Source: Paraglaciecola sp. (lineage in GTDB: Bacteria; Pseudomonadota; Gammaproteobacteria; Enterobacterales; Alteromonadaceae). From it: a stretch of DNA of 64,000 nt. Below the pieces are notes generated by a model. It worked only from the letters and a program-made list of their open reading frames with translations. It was not told where the DNA came from and made no database searches. The position numbers and the translations under genes are program-made. The stretch's first letter is position 1; each line of letters opens with the position of its first letter. Shown here one piece after another: positions 1 to 9,323 of this stretch. The DNA is taken from assembly GCA_009993955.1 (NCBI GenBank), contig JAACSL010000003.1:1-64000 (forward strand), given 5' to 3'.

Positions 1-228
<228 letters not shown>

Positions 229-251
229 TACCTCAAGTCATTGATGTAAAG

Positions 252-276
252 AAAGGTCACTTAGGTGGCCTTTTTT
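252..276 (+). terminator. Rho-independent terminator of tuf
   Basis: The stem AAAGGTCAC/GTGGCCTTT with a short TTAG loop is followed by six T residues. It lies 23 bases after the tuf stop codon and has a near-identical second copy at 502-527. Confidence 0.85.
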
Positions 277-457
277 ATGCCCGCATCTATAGTGCGACGC
301 TGAGCGGATCCCGTGACAAAAGTTTCGGGAACACTTTTGAACGTGCGCAGCACGGCCCGCAGGGCGCAGGGCAGGATGCCCAGAGTCACGTGGCCGCACT
401 GTTGGTGCGGGGTGGCCCTCACAGGGCACCCTGTGCGGGGCACCCCGTGCCGGTGTT
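277..457. repeat. GC-rich structured intergenic element between the two tuf tails
   Basis: About 180 bases of GC-rich sequence unlike the AT-richer surroundings. Inverted repeats are dense: CAAAAGT/ACTTTTG (317-323 with 333-339), GGGCA/TGCCC (369-381), CCGCAC/GTGCGG (394-399 with 405-410), and a run of GCACCC/GGGGCACCCC palindromes at 410-450. Open frames cross it on both strands, but none has a ribosome binding site or a recognisable product, so I read it as non-coding. It could be a dispersed palindromic repeat or a structured RNA. Confidence 0.6.
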
Positions 458-501
458 GTAGCGAAAATCATCGCTTAATACTTCAAGTCATTGATATAAA
501 G

Positions 502-527
502 AAAGGTCACTTAGGTGGCCTTTTTTT
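502..527 (+). terminator. Second copy of the tuf terminator
   Basis: The stem AAAGGTCAC/GTGGCCTTT is the same as at 252-276 and is followed by seven T. It would stop any transcript of the intervening GC-rich element as well as tuf read-through. Confidence 0.75.
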
Positions 528-635
528 GTGTCTGGCGATCTTATTGTTCATCTAACAATGTAAACAACGCTCAGCAAGCAAATGATGGTGGAGACAAGCA
601 TAGCTGGCCAGTCATGCTTGTCTGTTCACCCATCT

Positions 636-3600
636 TTAGTTCGGATTACACTGCCCTTTATTGGTTTCGTCACCAGTCACCGTAAATGGAAAGATTAAAT
701 TGCCTAATAACTCCAAAGCCTTGTCTGTCGCAATTAGCCGAGCACTTGTCACTTCCAATTCATAAGCACCAAAGGTAAATATCTGCAGTAGCACGTACAT
801 TTGCCCCGCTTCATTCAACACAACTTTTTGTTCACTTTCACCGGTTGGGGTGGTTAGTTTGAGCGTAACTTCAATGTCGACAAAAGGTGATGTGTCATAA
901 CTATTGGCTAAAATTAACCATTCCAGAATGCTTGGTGACGACTGTCCGTGGTCACTATGGTTGACACATACTTTAGGATCTTCTACGAAACTAAGGGGCT
1001 GGGGTGGTTGCACAACTTCCCCTTCGCTTACCATGGTGTAGCCTAAGCGTTGGTGGGCTACATCGGTAAATTCGATGCGAATTTGATCGTCAACCATGGG
1101 GCCACTTACCAAGATGGACAGGATCTGTTCATCAGTAATGGGGGAGTCACTAAAAACACGAATACCACCTGGCGCTGCTTCGGTTTGCCAACCATTGGGT
1201 AAGCCATCAGGGAAGCTTAGGTCTGTCCAGCGCGGGGTTTGCAAACCTAAAATAAACTCAAAATCGTAAATTTGGCCGACAAGATCATCAGGTAGGTCGA
1301 GTTTGATGGTGTACTTGCCCGCTTCGTTTTCGCGTTGGAACAAACTACCTGTTACAAAACGTGGGGTTTCATAATGTTGGTGCACATTTTGGGTGTGATT
1401 AGCCGCCTCAGCAACGGCATCATCAATACTTGTCGCAGCCTCTGCCGCTGCATTCCAACTGTCAGTATCTATGCCGACTAGATTGTCTAAAAAAGCAATT
1501 TCATCTGCAGCATAGAGTTTTCCTTCTGCATTGTAGCGATTGTAGTGTTTAGTATCTTCGCTTGCGCCGGTGTAAATGTTCTCAACATAGTCCTGTAAAT
1601 TGTCAATAAAGCCACCACTGAAACAGGAGACCAACTCCATCATAATGTGTATGCCTTTGGCCGCAAGTGGCGCCAGTAAATCAGCGAAGGCATCATCAAA
1701 TAGTTGCTCGTTACCCCACAAGTTAATACTTTCATGAAATCCAATTTTATCGGCTTTATCGCCGTCGAGGTTCCAATCAACGCCACCATCCAAAATATCG
1801 ATGTAATAATCACCGTTGGTGTCGCGCCCCATTTCTTGCCATTCACCTTGATCATTAAGACGTTCCACGACAAAACGTGTGCCGTCCCAACGCAACCTGA
1901 CATCAACTGTGCCATCACCATTGGAATCCCATTGATTGCTGCGATACTTACGTTCGCTTAAACGTCCCTCCAACCAAGCAACAGACAGACCGTAGTCGGC
2001 ATCGCTACTGTCGCCATCACCATTGATGTCTTCACCGTTTAGTTCGGTTTCACTGACAATGTCATCGTTGTTGCTATTTGCGCCCCTAAACTGCCAAGTT
2101 TCACCCACTCTTTTATATACTTTTAGGCTGCCATCCTCTTCCTTACTCACAAACCATGCGGCACCTCGGTATACAAAGGCGGCAGATACTCGGTAGGTTT
2201 TCTTGCGTGCGTCAAATACAAAACTATTTTCATCATAGAGTTTGCCGCTTGTTGACTCAGGCCCACTGAGCGCAGGTCGTGCCCCGTGATAGCCCTGTTC
2301 CTGATTGAAACCACTGCCGTGGTCGGTGACAAAAATAGTGAGGGTACAGCTACCCGGCATGTCATCTTTTATTTTATTGATGTGTTCACTGATGGTTTGC
2401 AGACTGGTTTTGGCGTCAACAATATTGCTACCTTCAACGGTGATCGGCCCACCATTGTTGTAAAACACTTCAATTTGCTCATCGTTAAATCCCAAGGCCT
2501 TCATTTTATTGAATTTGGCGATAACATTATCGACGTAGCGTTGATGATTATTGCTGTCATCAACGCCGCCACTGATGAGGATAGAGCGGTCACAAGCTTG
2601 GGCTTGGGTACCTAGCGCACGTTGTGTTGTTTTAGCCAAACGTGGCAGCGCATCCAGCACAAAAGTTGACGGTGTTTTTGCCATAGTGATGGCGGGGAGA
2701 TCTGGGGTAATGAAGCTATCTTGCCAGCTCCTTTCATTGGTGGAAAAACTGGCCAGTTCATATTTTTCTACGCGGATCATGGGCGTTGTTTGCATGCTGA
2801 ATTTACCTGTCGCTGCGGCATAATCTAGCACTTCGCCATATACGAGGATTTGATTGCCGTGCCAACTGTCTGGAGGCAAGGTGCCGTTGAGTCGGGCGAA
2901 ACTATGATGGGCAAATTGCTCATCCACCTCCAGACGCAACATGTTGTCGACCAAAAAGCCAAGGTTGTCGCCATTTACATCAGTATTGCCAAAATAACCA
3001 AGTACCCAAATTTTTTCACCGATGATGTCTGCGTACTCAAAATATAGTTGATTGAGTAACATGCTCGGTTCAAGTAACGCGGTAGCGGGGCTATTGGCAG
3101 TGACAGGATTAATAATGACCTCAACCGAAGCGCTGGCACTGCCACCTTCGTTATCGGTTACAAGCACGGAAAAAACTAAGGTTTGTGTACTGTCGATATC
3201 AGGGGCGGTGAACGTGGCTGTCATCAGTGAACTATCGTTTAAGTTCACTGTTAAGCCCATCGTTTGTGTCCATGCGTAACTGACAATATTCCCATCGGCA
3301 TCGGAACTTGCAGCGGCTGATAGACTGACTTCAGTCAGTTCATCAACGGTTTGATTATTACCCGCACTGGCTTCTGGCAAGCTATTTACCGGGGTGACCT
3401 CAACGTTAACCGTATCTGTACTCACCGCGCCATCGTCATCTGTGACGGTTAATTGCACGGTTATGATTTCAGCAGTGGTCAATGTTGGTGCCGTGAAAGT
3501 AACAGTTGAAGATGTTGGATTATTGAGGCTAATGGTACTGCCAGCAATTTGTGTCCACGTGTAGCCCGTAATCGTTCCATCTGCATCGCTGCTCGCATTT

Positions 3601-3803
3601 GCACTCAAGGTCACCACGCTTTGTTCATCGACAGTTTGGTCACTGCCAGCATTTGCCGTGGGGGGAGAATTAGCAGGAGCAGGAGGTGGCGGAATGGGAT
3701 TATTGACTGAGGGACTCGAACCTCCTCCGCAGGCGAACAGCAAAAGTGTGAGTATTGGTAAACTGCAAAGACGTAACACAGGCATACATTGAATGGCTTT
3801 CAT
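636..3803 (-). CDS. PKD-domain lipoprotein with caspase-like (clan CD) peptidase domain
   Basis: A 1055-residue exported protein. The N-terminus is a lipoprotein signal with lipobox LLFAC (Cys 25), followed by a Pro-rich linker. Two Ig/PKD-like repeats lie at about 48-138 and 143-232, each with NAGSDQTVDE- or SAGNNQTVDE-type starts and SSDADG turns. The region from about 400 looks like a clan CD cysteine peptidase: FVTDHGSG carries a candidate catalytic His 495, and ELVSCFSGG carries a candidate Cys 727. Between them sits an insertion with calcium-loop-like repeats such as DINGDGDSSD, DSNGDGTVD and DTNGDYYID. A strong AGAGGG ribosome site precedes the ATG. The membrane regulator gene at 3936-4793 lies 132 bases upstream on the same strand and may control it. 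Peptidase assignment is from motifs only; substrate unknown. Confidence 0.75.
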   Translation of the reverse strand: MKAIQCMPVLRLCSLPILTLLLFACGGGSSPSVNNPIPPPPAPANSPPTANAGSDQTVDEQSVVTLSANASSDADGTITGYTWTQIAGSTISLNNPTSSTVTFTAPTLTTAEIITVQLTVTDDDGAVSTDTVNVEVTPVNSLPEASAGNNQTVDELTEVSLSAAASSDADGNIVSYAWTQTMGLTVNLNDSSLMTATFTAPDIDSTQTLVFSVLVTDNEGGSASASVEVIINPVTANSPATALLEPSMLLNQLYFEYADIIGEKIWVLGYFGNTDVNGDNLGFLVDNMLRLEVDEQFAHHSFARLNGTLPPDSWHGNQILVYGEVLDYAAATGKFSMQTTPMIRVEKYELASFSTNERSWQDSFITPDLPAITMAKTPSTFVLDALPRLAKTTQRALGTQAQACDRSILISGGVDDSNNHQRYVDNVIAKFNKMKALGFNDEQIEVFYNNGGPITVEGSNIVDAKTSLQTISEHINKIKDDMPGSCTLTIFVTDHGSGFNQEQGYHGARPALSGPESTSGKLYDENSFVFDARKKTYRVSAAFVYRGAAWFVSKEEDGSLKVYKRVGETWQFRGANSNNDDIVSETELNGEDINGDGDSSDADYGLSVAWLEGRLSERKYRSNQWDSNGDGTVDVRLRWDGTRFVVERLNDQGEWQEMGRDTNGDYYIDILDGGVDWNLDGDKADKIGFHESINLWGNEQLFDDAFADLLAPLAAKGIHIMMELVSCFSGGFIDNLQDYVENIYTGASEDTKHYNRYNAEGKLYAADEIAFLDNLVGIDTDSWNAAAEAATSIDDAVAEAANHTQNVHQHYETPRFVTGSLFQRENEAGKYTIKLDLPDDLVGQIYDFEFILGLQTPRWTDLSFPDGLPNGWQTEAAPGGIRVFSDSPITDEQILSILVSGPMVDDQIRIEFTDVAHQRLGYTMVSEGEVVQPPQPLSFVEDPKVCVNHSDHGQSSPSILEWLILANSYDTSPFVDIEVTLKLTTPTGESEQKVVLNEAGQMYVLLQIFTFGAYELEVTSARLIATDKALELLGNLIFPFTVTGDETNKGQCNPN

Positions 3804-3935
3804 AAATTCCCTCTAACCAGCAAGCGATCTTAAAACGTGGTATGAGGTTATAAATCATCCGTGCTAACGCAGGTTTGAAAGTTTTTGAAAGTTTTTGAAT
3901 GCTTTTATAATCAATAAGTTAATAAAGTTGAATGC

Positions 3936-4793
3936 CTATTTTTGCAGGTAATATGGCAGAACCATCTGGTACAACTGCTCTGGTTCAACTGAAATACCTT
4001 GACAATCATAGTCGCGCAATAGTGAACTTTGATCTTCGGTCAAAACGATGGTGTAGAGAAAAAAAGGTGTTGAATTTTTTGCTTCGCGCATCGCTTTTAA
4101 AAGGTTTAATCCAGCGAGTACCTCATCATCTCGACCCATATCAGAAATGACGACATTAAATTGATACAAGGCCAGGCTTGTTAGTGCTTCTTCCGTAGAC
4201 TGCACCTGATATACGGTAATGTGTTGCGCTTCTAAATATGCCTTTTCGCGCACATTATTTTGTGGATTATCGTCAACCCACAGCAACCTGCCAATGGAGT
4301 CAGCCGGTTCGCTGACCATTAAATCACGGGCATCATTTTGCCAGTCACTGAGTAACAACACCGCCACGGCTAGCGCGATAAATACCGAAAAAAGTCCAAT
4401 CAGGCGTGGTCGATTTGAGGTCTGGGTAGGCTCTGTTAGTGATGCACTGTTTGCTTGGACTGGCAGTGTTTCAGCGCGCAACAACGTGTCTCCCAACAAG
4501 CTGTCTAAGCGATAGCCTCTGCCATGAAGGGTCTGAATTGCATTTTGCTTAAGCCCATGTTTTTTTAGAATATGCCGCGTCTCAGATACTAATTTTGAGA
4601 TAGACCAATCTGAGACCACGGTGTCTGGCCATAAGGCTTGAGTCAGTTGAGTTTTTGAACAGGTTTCTGGGTAATGCTGGACCAACTCAATCAACAAACT
4701 TACGCTGCGCTGATCGACATCGATAAGCTGGGAATCAATATAAAGTTGCTGCTTAGTTGCATCAATACGGACGTTTGCAAACTGGTAGTTCAT
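3936..4793 (-). CDS. CadC-like membrane winged-helix regulator with C-terminal receiver-like domain
   Basis: A 285-residue protein. Residues 1-97 form an OmpR/CadC-type winged helix (ALWPDTVVSDWSISKLVSE, ending HGRGYRLD). A single membrane segment lies at about 129-149. Residues 168-285 resemble a response-regulator receiver, with LLWVDDNP (Asp 174, Asp 175) and VVISDMGRD (Asp 218 at the phospho-acceptor position). By CadC topology the DNA-binding part is cytoplasmic, so the receiver-like domain would be periplasmic, where ordinary phosphotransfer from a histidine kinase cannot reach it. Either it senses something else or the topology differs. The start ATG lacks a clear Shine-Dalgarno. It is probably co-transcribed with the downstream caspase-like lipoprotein. 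Confidence 0.8.
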   Translation of the reverse strand: MNYQFANVRIDATKQQLYIDSQLIDVDQRSVSLLIELVQHYPETCSKTQLTQALWPDTVVSDWSISKLVSETRHILKKHGLKQNAIQTLHGRGYRLDSLLGDTLLRAETLPVQANSASLTEPTQTSNRPRLIGLFSVFIALAVAVLLLSDWQNDARDLMVSEPADSIGRLLWVDDNPQNNVREKAYLEAQHITVYQVQSTEEALTSLALYQFNVVISDMGRDDEVLAGLNLLKAMREAKNSTPFFLYTIVLTEDQSSLLRDYDCQGISVEPEQLYQMVLPYYLQK

Positions 4794-5075
4794 ATAACTA
4801 ATGTTTATCTCATTAATTTAAATAAGTGAAAGCTTGGTCTCCATAGATGACTTACAGCTTATATTTAACCTAGTTATAGACTAATGTGCTTCAAGTAAAA
4901 TGCCAGTTTTTAAGTAGTCACATGCCGACAGTCACATTGAGTTTAAGCCTTACAGCGATATCTTGCGTATTTACATTAGCCTCACGATCACCATGATGGG
5001 ATAAACATGGCGGCAACTAAACTGCTACCATAAGCGAAACGTGGGTACTGAATAAACTATAAAAAGAGGATAAAC

Positions 5076-6128
5076 ATGCAATATTCTGTGTTAGGCAGCA
5101 GTGGCGAAAAGGTTTCAAGGGTCTGTTTGGGGTCGATGACTTGGGGAGTGCAAAATAGCCAAGAAGACGCTAATGAACAAATCGATTATGCCCTCGCTCA
5201 AGGCGTCAATTTTATCGATACAGCAGAAATGTACCCTGTGCCACCATCTGCTCGCACTTATGGTGATACAGAACGTATTATTGGCAATTGGCTAGCGGCC
5301 AATCCTACTCGGCGTAACGAGTTTTTATTGGCCACCAAGATTGCGGGTGCTGGACTCAGTTACATACGTAATGGTGGGATGATCACCGGTGAATCCGTGA
5401 TGCAAGCGGTAGATGCGTCACTGCAACGTTTGCAAACTGATTATATTGACCTTTATCAACTACATTGGCCAAATCGCACCTCTCCTCACTTTGCCAAACA
5501 CTGGCCAGGAAAAGTAGTATTAAGTCAGGCTGATACAGGCCAAGAAAAACAGCAGATGTTGGAAATATTACAGGCCTTACAAACGTGCATTTCAGCAGGC
5601 AAAATAAGGTATGTGGGCTTGTCAGATGAGACCCCCTGGGGTATTGCGACCTATTTGCAGTTAAGTGAACAACATAGTTTGCCGAGAATAGTTTCCATTC
5701 AAAATGAGTTTAGTCTCTTACATGCTAAAGATTGGCCTTACTTAATCGAACATTGTGTACGGGAAAATGTGGCGTATCTACCGTGGTCACCCTTAGCAGG
5801 TGGGGCGTTAAGTGGTAAATACCTGCATGACCAGGTGCCGGCCGGCAGCCGTTGGAGCTTTGAACAACGACAAGGTATTTTTCGAAATACGCCCATGAGC
5901 CAGCGAGCGATTGCCCGCTACGTGGATCTTGCCAAAACACACAATCTCAGTGCTGTGCAATTGGCCTTGTTATGGTGTGACCAAGTTGAAGGGGTCAGTT
6001 CAACGATTATTGGTGCAACGTCCATGATGCAGTTGAAAGAGAATATTGCCGCGTTTGAGCTGAAATTAAACCCCAAGGCAAAATCAGACATTAATATGGT
6101 ATTCCGCGAGTTTCCGCTGCCGTTTTAG
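5076..6128 (+). CDS. Aldo/keto reductase, Tas family
   Basis: A 350-residue NADP(H)-dependent aldo/keto reductase of the Tas type, a cytosolic (beta/alpha)8 barrel. The catalytic tetrad is readable: Asp 48 (NFIDTAEMY), Tyr 53, Lys 88 (LLATKIAG) and His 130 (LYQLHWPNR). The AEMYPVPP segment is characteristic of Tas. Length equals that of E. coli Tas (about 346). AAGAGGA lies five bases before the ATG. It is a single gene closed by a terminator. The physiological substrate cannot be told from sequence. Confidence 0.92.
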   Translation: MQYSVLGSSGEKVSRVCLGSMTWGVQNSQEDANEQIDYALAQGVNFIDTAEMYPVPPSARTYGDTERIIGNWLAANPTRRNEFLLATKIAGAGLSYIRNGGMITGESVMQAVDASLQRLQTDYIDLYQLHWPNRTSPHFAKHWPGKVVLSQADTGQEKQQMLEILQALQTCISAGKIRYVGLSDETPWGIATYLQLSEQHSLPRIVSIQNEFSLLHAKDWPYLIEHCVRENVAYLPWSPLAGGALSGKYLHDQVPAGSRWSFEQRQGIFRNTPMSQRAIARYVDLAKTHNLSAVQLALLWCDQVEGVSSTIIGATSMMQLKENIAAFELKLNPKAKSDINMVFREFPLPF

Positions 6129-6146
6129 TTGCTAAGCCCCGCAGCG

Positions 6147-6183
6147 AGCCGTGATTGCAATTTGATACAGATCACGGCTTTTA
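6147..6183 (+). terminator. Terminator after the aldo/keto reductase
   Basis: AGCCGTGAT (6147-6155) pairs with ATCACGGCT (6171-6179) across a 15-base loop, followed by four T. It lies 19 bases after the stop codon. Confidence 0.75.
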
Positions 6184-6238
6184 ATCCCGAGGTAGTTACA
6201 TTAAGCTTCAATTCCTTTTCTTGAACATCACTAACTCT

Positions 6239-7024
6239 ATGAAAATTAAAAATAAACTAATGGGCTTAAGTGCAGCGATGCTGTGCTTGAGTAGCCAAAT
6301 TAGTCAAGCAACCGTTGTGGAAATTCAAACTTCTTTGGGTAATATCCAAGTCAATTTATTTGATAATACTACGCCCCAAACCGTGAGTAATTTCTTGACT
6401 TACGTTAACTCTGGCGCCTATGTAAATAACGTAGTGCATCGAGTGGAGCCAAATTTTGTGGTGCAGGCTGGGGGTTTCCAATACAACGGTGAGTTGCCAC
6501 TTGATACGGTGCCCACCGGCACGCCAGTAATTAACGAAGCAAAACTTTCAAATGTACGCGGCACCGTTGCCATGGCCAAACAAAGTGGCAATGCAAATAG
6601 TGCTACCTCGCAGTGGTTTTTTAACTTAAGTGATAACAGTGCAGGCAGTAGTCGTTTAGATACGCAAAATGGTGGTTTTACCGTTTTTGGTCAAGTACTG
6701 GGTGATGGCATGCAGGTGGTTGACGCCATAGCGGCCGTCACGAGATTTAATGCTGGCGGCGCTTTCACGAGTTTGCCCTTGCGCAACTATACAACGACGG
6801 ATGCGGCAAATAATGTGCCGATTACCGATGAGAACTTGGTGATCATCAGCGATGTGATCGTTATTGATGCGACGGTGGCAAGCCATCCAGAGATTACGCC
6901 AGTGCAGAACACCTTAATTAATCAGTCTGCCGGTGGTGGTAATTCAGACGCTGGTGGTGGCGGGGCATTGGCATGGCTAAGTAGCTTGGCTTTGCTGCTA
7001 CTTATCTGCCGGTTTAAACGCTAA
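6239..7024 (+). CDS. Secreted cyclophilin-type peptidyl-prolyl isomerase with GlyGly-CTERM tail
   Basis: A 261-residue protein that would catalyse cis-trans isomerisation of Xaa-Pro bonds outside the cytoplasm. I chose the ATG at 6239 because it gives a clean signal peptide (MKIKNKLMG... ending SQISQA); an in-frame TTG at 6221 would add six residues. The cyclophilin core shows VVHRVEPNFVVQAGG, GTVAMAKQ and SQWFFNL. The C-terminus is GGGG, then a hydrophobic stretch ALAWLSSLALLLLIC, then RFKR: the layout of a GlyGly-CTERM sorting signal processed by a rhombosortase. That tail is unusual for a PpiA-like enzyme and suggests export through type II secretion or surface anchoring. It ends on a terminator shared with the convergent EF-G gene. 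Confidence 0.88.
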   Translation: MKIKNKLMGLSAAMLCLSSQISQATVVEIQTSLGNIQVNLFDNTTPQTVSNFLTYVNSGAYVNNVVHRVEPNFVVQAGGFQYNGELPLDTVPTGTPVINEAKLSNVRGTVAMAKQSGNANSATSQWFFNLSDNSAGSSRLDTQNGGFTVFGQVLGDGMQVVDAIAAVTRFNAGGAFTSLPLRNYTTTDAANNVPITDENLVIISDVIVIDATVASHPEITPVQNTLINQSAGGGNSDAGGGGALAWLSSLALLLLICRFKR

Positions 7025-7043
7025 TTACTTTACAGTATTCAAT

Positions 7044-7072
7044 AAAAAACCCCGCATTTGCGGGGTTTTTTT
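7044..7072. terminator. Bidirectional terminator between cyclophilin and EF-G genes
   Basis: AAAAAACCCCGC ATTT GCGGGGTTTTTTT: a perfect GC stem with A and T runs on its two sides, between two convergent genes. It should serve both strands. Confidence 0.92.
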
Positions 7073-7085
7073 GAGCGTTTAACGC

Positions 7086-9179
7086 TTATTTCTTCGCTTC
7101 AGCCGCTTTACGTGCTTTAGTTTCAGCGATAACTTTTTCTGAAACGTTAGCAGGACATGGCATGTAGTGTGAGAACTCCATAGAGAACTGACCACGGCCA
7201 GATGTCATCGTACGTAAAGTACCGATATAACCAAACATTTCAGACAGAGGTACGTCCGCTTTTACGCGCACACCAGTTACACCTGCTTCTTGGTCTTTGA
7301 TCATACCGCGACGACGGTTCAAGTCACCGATTACGTCACCTACGTGGTCATCAGGTGAGAACACATCGACTTTCATGATGGGTTCAATCAACTGTGGGCC
7401 AGCTTTAGGAATTGACTGACGGAAAGCACCTTTCGCTGCAATTTCAAACGCGATAGCTGATGAGTCAACGGCGTGGAATCCACCATCCATCAATTCAACT
7501 TCAACGTCTAACACTGGGAATCCCGCTAAGGTACCGGTGCTCATCATGCCTTTGAAACCTTTTTCAATGGCTGGGAAGAATTCTTTAGGAACGTTACCGC
7601 CCACAACAGAAGACTTGAAGTTAAAGCCAGAGTTGGGTTCGCCAGGACGAATTTTGTAGTCAATTTTACCGTATTGACCAGAACCACCAGATTGTTTCTT
7701 GTGGGTATAAGAATCTTCCACTTCTTTGGTGATGGTTTCACGGTAAGCAACTTGTGGTTCACCCACGATCAAATCAACACCGTATGTACGCTTCAGAATG
7801 TCTACTTTAATGTCTAAGTGTAATTCACCCATACCTTTAAGGATGGTTTCACCTGAGTCGATATCTGTCTCAACACGGAAAGTAGGGTCTTCAGCCACCA
7901 TCTTACCGATAGCAACACCCATCTTCTCAGAACCACCTTTATCTTTAGGTGCAACAGCAATAGAGATTACCGGCTCTGGGAATACCATGGCTTCAAGGGT
8001 ACAAGGGTGTTTTGGATCACATAGCGTGTGACCAGTTTGTACGTTTTTCATGCCCACGATGGCAACGATGTCACCCGCTGTCGCAGTACTAATTTCTAAA
8101 CGATCGTCCGCTTGCATTTCACACATACGGCCAATACGTTCAGTTTTACCAGTGAAAGAGTTAAGCAAGGTATCACCCTTGTTTAATACACCAGAGTAAA
8201 CACGAATAAAGGTTAACGCGCCAAAACGGTCATCCATGATTTTGAACGCTAAAGCACGGAAAGGCTCAGAGGCGTCAACTTTAGCGAATTTACCAATTGG
8301 GTTACCTTCTTCGTCAGTCAAAGGCTGTGGATTTACTTCGTGCGGAGCAGGTAAGTAATCTACCACGGCGTCAAGAATGTTCTGAACACCTTTGTTTTTG
8401 AAAGCTGAACCACAGAAAGTGGGGAAGAAAGCCAAATCACGTGTACCTTTACGGATACAACGCTTGAGGTCTTCGATAGACGGTTCTTCACCATCCATGT
8501 ATGCCATCATCAGGTCGTCGTCTTGTTCAACCGCTGTTTCAACTAATTCAGAACGGTATTTTTCTACCTTCTCAACCATATCAGCAGGTACGTCGGTTAC
8601 TTTGAAGTTTTCTGGTAAACCAGAGTCGTCCCAGATGTAAGCTTGACGTGTCAAAATATCAACAACACCAACAAAGTTTTCTTCAATACCAATAGGCAAA
8701 GTCATGACTAAGGGGTTAGCAGCCAATACTTTTTTGATTTGGCCAACAACACGGTAGAAATCAGCACCCATACGATCCAACTTGTTCACGAAAATAACCC
8801 GTGAAACTTTAGAGTCGTTAGCATAGCGCCAGTTAGTTTCTGATTGTGGCTCAACACCACCAGAACCACAGAATACACCGATACCGCCATCCAATACTTT
8901 CAGTGAACGATAAACTTCAACGGTGAAGTCAACGTGCCCAGGGGTATCGATAACGTTAAAACGGTGACCTTTCCAGAAACAGCTTACTGCTGCAGACTGG
9001 ATAGTAATACCACGCTCGGCTTCTTGAACCATGAAGTCGGTAGTAGATTCACCGTCGTGCACTTCACCCAATTTATGGATTTTGCCAGTGAGTTTTAAGA
9101 TACGTTCTGTAGTGGTAGTTTTACCCGCGTCAACGTGGGCGAAAATACCGATGTTTCTATAAAGGGATAAGTCTGTCAT
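7086..9179 (-). CDS. fusB: Elongation factor G, second (EF-G2 type) copy
   Basis: A 697-residue translational GTPase. G1 is AHVDAGKTT (residues 14-22), G3 is DTPGHVDF and G4 is [10 protein letters not shown]; all domains of EF-G are present at normal length. The segment AVSCFWKGH and the [16 protein letters not shown] stretch differ from the canonical str-operon FusA and match the second EF-G found in Shewanella, Vibrio and Pseudomonas (fusB/fusA2). It may work in translocation or ribosome recycling; the sequence does not say which. It stands alone, convergent with the cyclophilin gene. The canonical fusA is expected upstream of tuf, outside the window. Confidence 0.92.
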   Translation of the reverse strand: MTDLSLYRNIGIFAHVDAGKTTTTERILKLTGKIHKLGEVHDGESTTDFMVQEAERGITIQSAAVSCFWKGHRFNVIDTPGHVDFTVEVYRSLKVLDGGIGVFCGSGGVEPQSETNWRYANDSKVSRVIFVNKLDRMGADFYRVVGQIKKVLAANPLVMTLPIGIEENFVGVVDILTRQAYIWDDSGLPENFKVTDVPADMVEKVEKYRSELVETAVEQDDDLMMAYMDGEEPSIEDLKRCIRKGTRDLAFFPTFCGSAFKNKGVQNILDAVVDYLPAPHEVNPQPLTDEEGNPIGKFAKVDASEPFRALAFKIMDDRFGALTFIRVYSGVLNKGDTLLNSFTGKTERIGRMCEMQADDRLEISTATAGDIVAIVGMKNVQTGHTLCDPKHPCTLEAMVFPEPVISIAVAPKDKGGSEKMGVAIGKMVAEDPTFRVETDIDSGETILKGMGELHLDIKVDILKRTYGVDLIVGEPQVAYRETITKEVEDSYTHKKQSGGSGQYGKIDYKIRPGEPNSGFNFKSSVVGGNVPKEFFPAIEKGFKGMMSTGTLAGFPVLDVEVELMDGGFHAVDSSAIAFEIAAKGAFRQSIPKAGPQLIEPIMKVDVFSPDDHVGDVIGDLNRRRGMIKDQEAGVTGVRVKADVPLSEMFGYIGTLRTMTSGRGQFSMEFSHYMPCPANVSEKVIAETKARKAAEAKK

Positions 9180-9323
9180 TGTTTCAACTTCGGTCTGAGT
9201 AAAAATTGCGCGGGATTATACAAGAAATTTTTGCGCCTTGCTGATTTCTTTTTGCTTAAATTTCAACATATTGCTTCGCAGAGTCGAAAAATTGGTAAAA
9301 ATGTCGGTGAATTGACGCTGTGT

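Noticed and set aside
277-457. tRNA or rRNA fragment in the GC-rich element
   Set aside because: No cloverleaf with the conserved GGTTCGAATCC-type arm could be drawn.
238-555. Open frames on both strands across the GC-rich element after tuf
   Set aside because: Low-complexity, Arg/Pro-rich products without ribosome sites; they follow from the GC-rich palindromes rather than coding selection.
2551-3279. Several plus-strand open frames inside the lipoprotein gene
   Set aside because: Shadows of the 1055-residue minus-strand gene, which has clear domains and a ribosome site.
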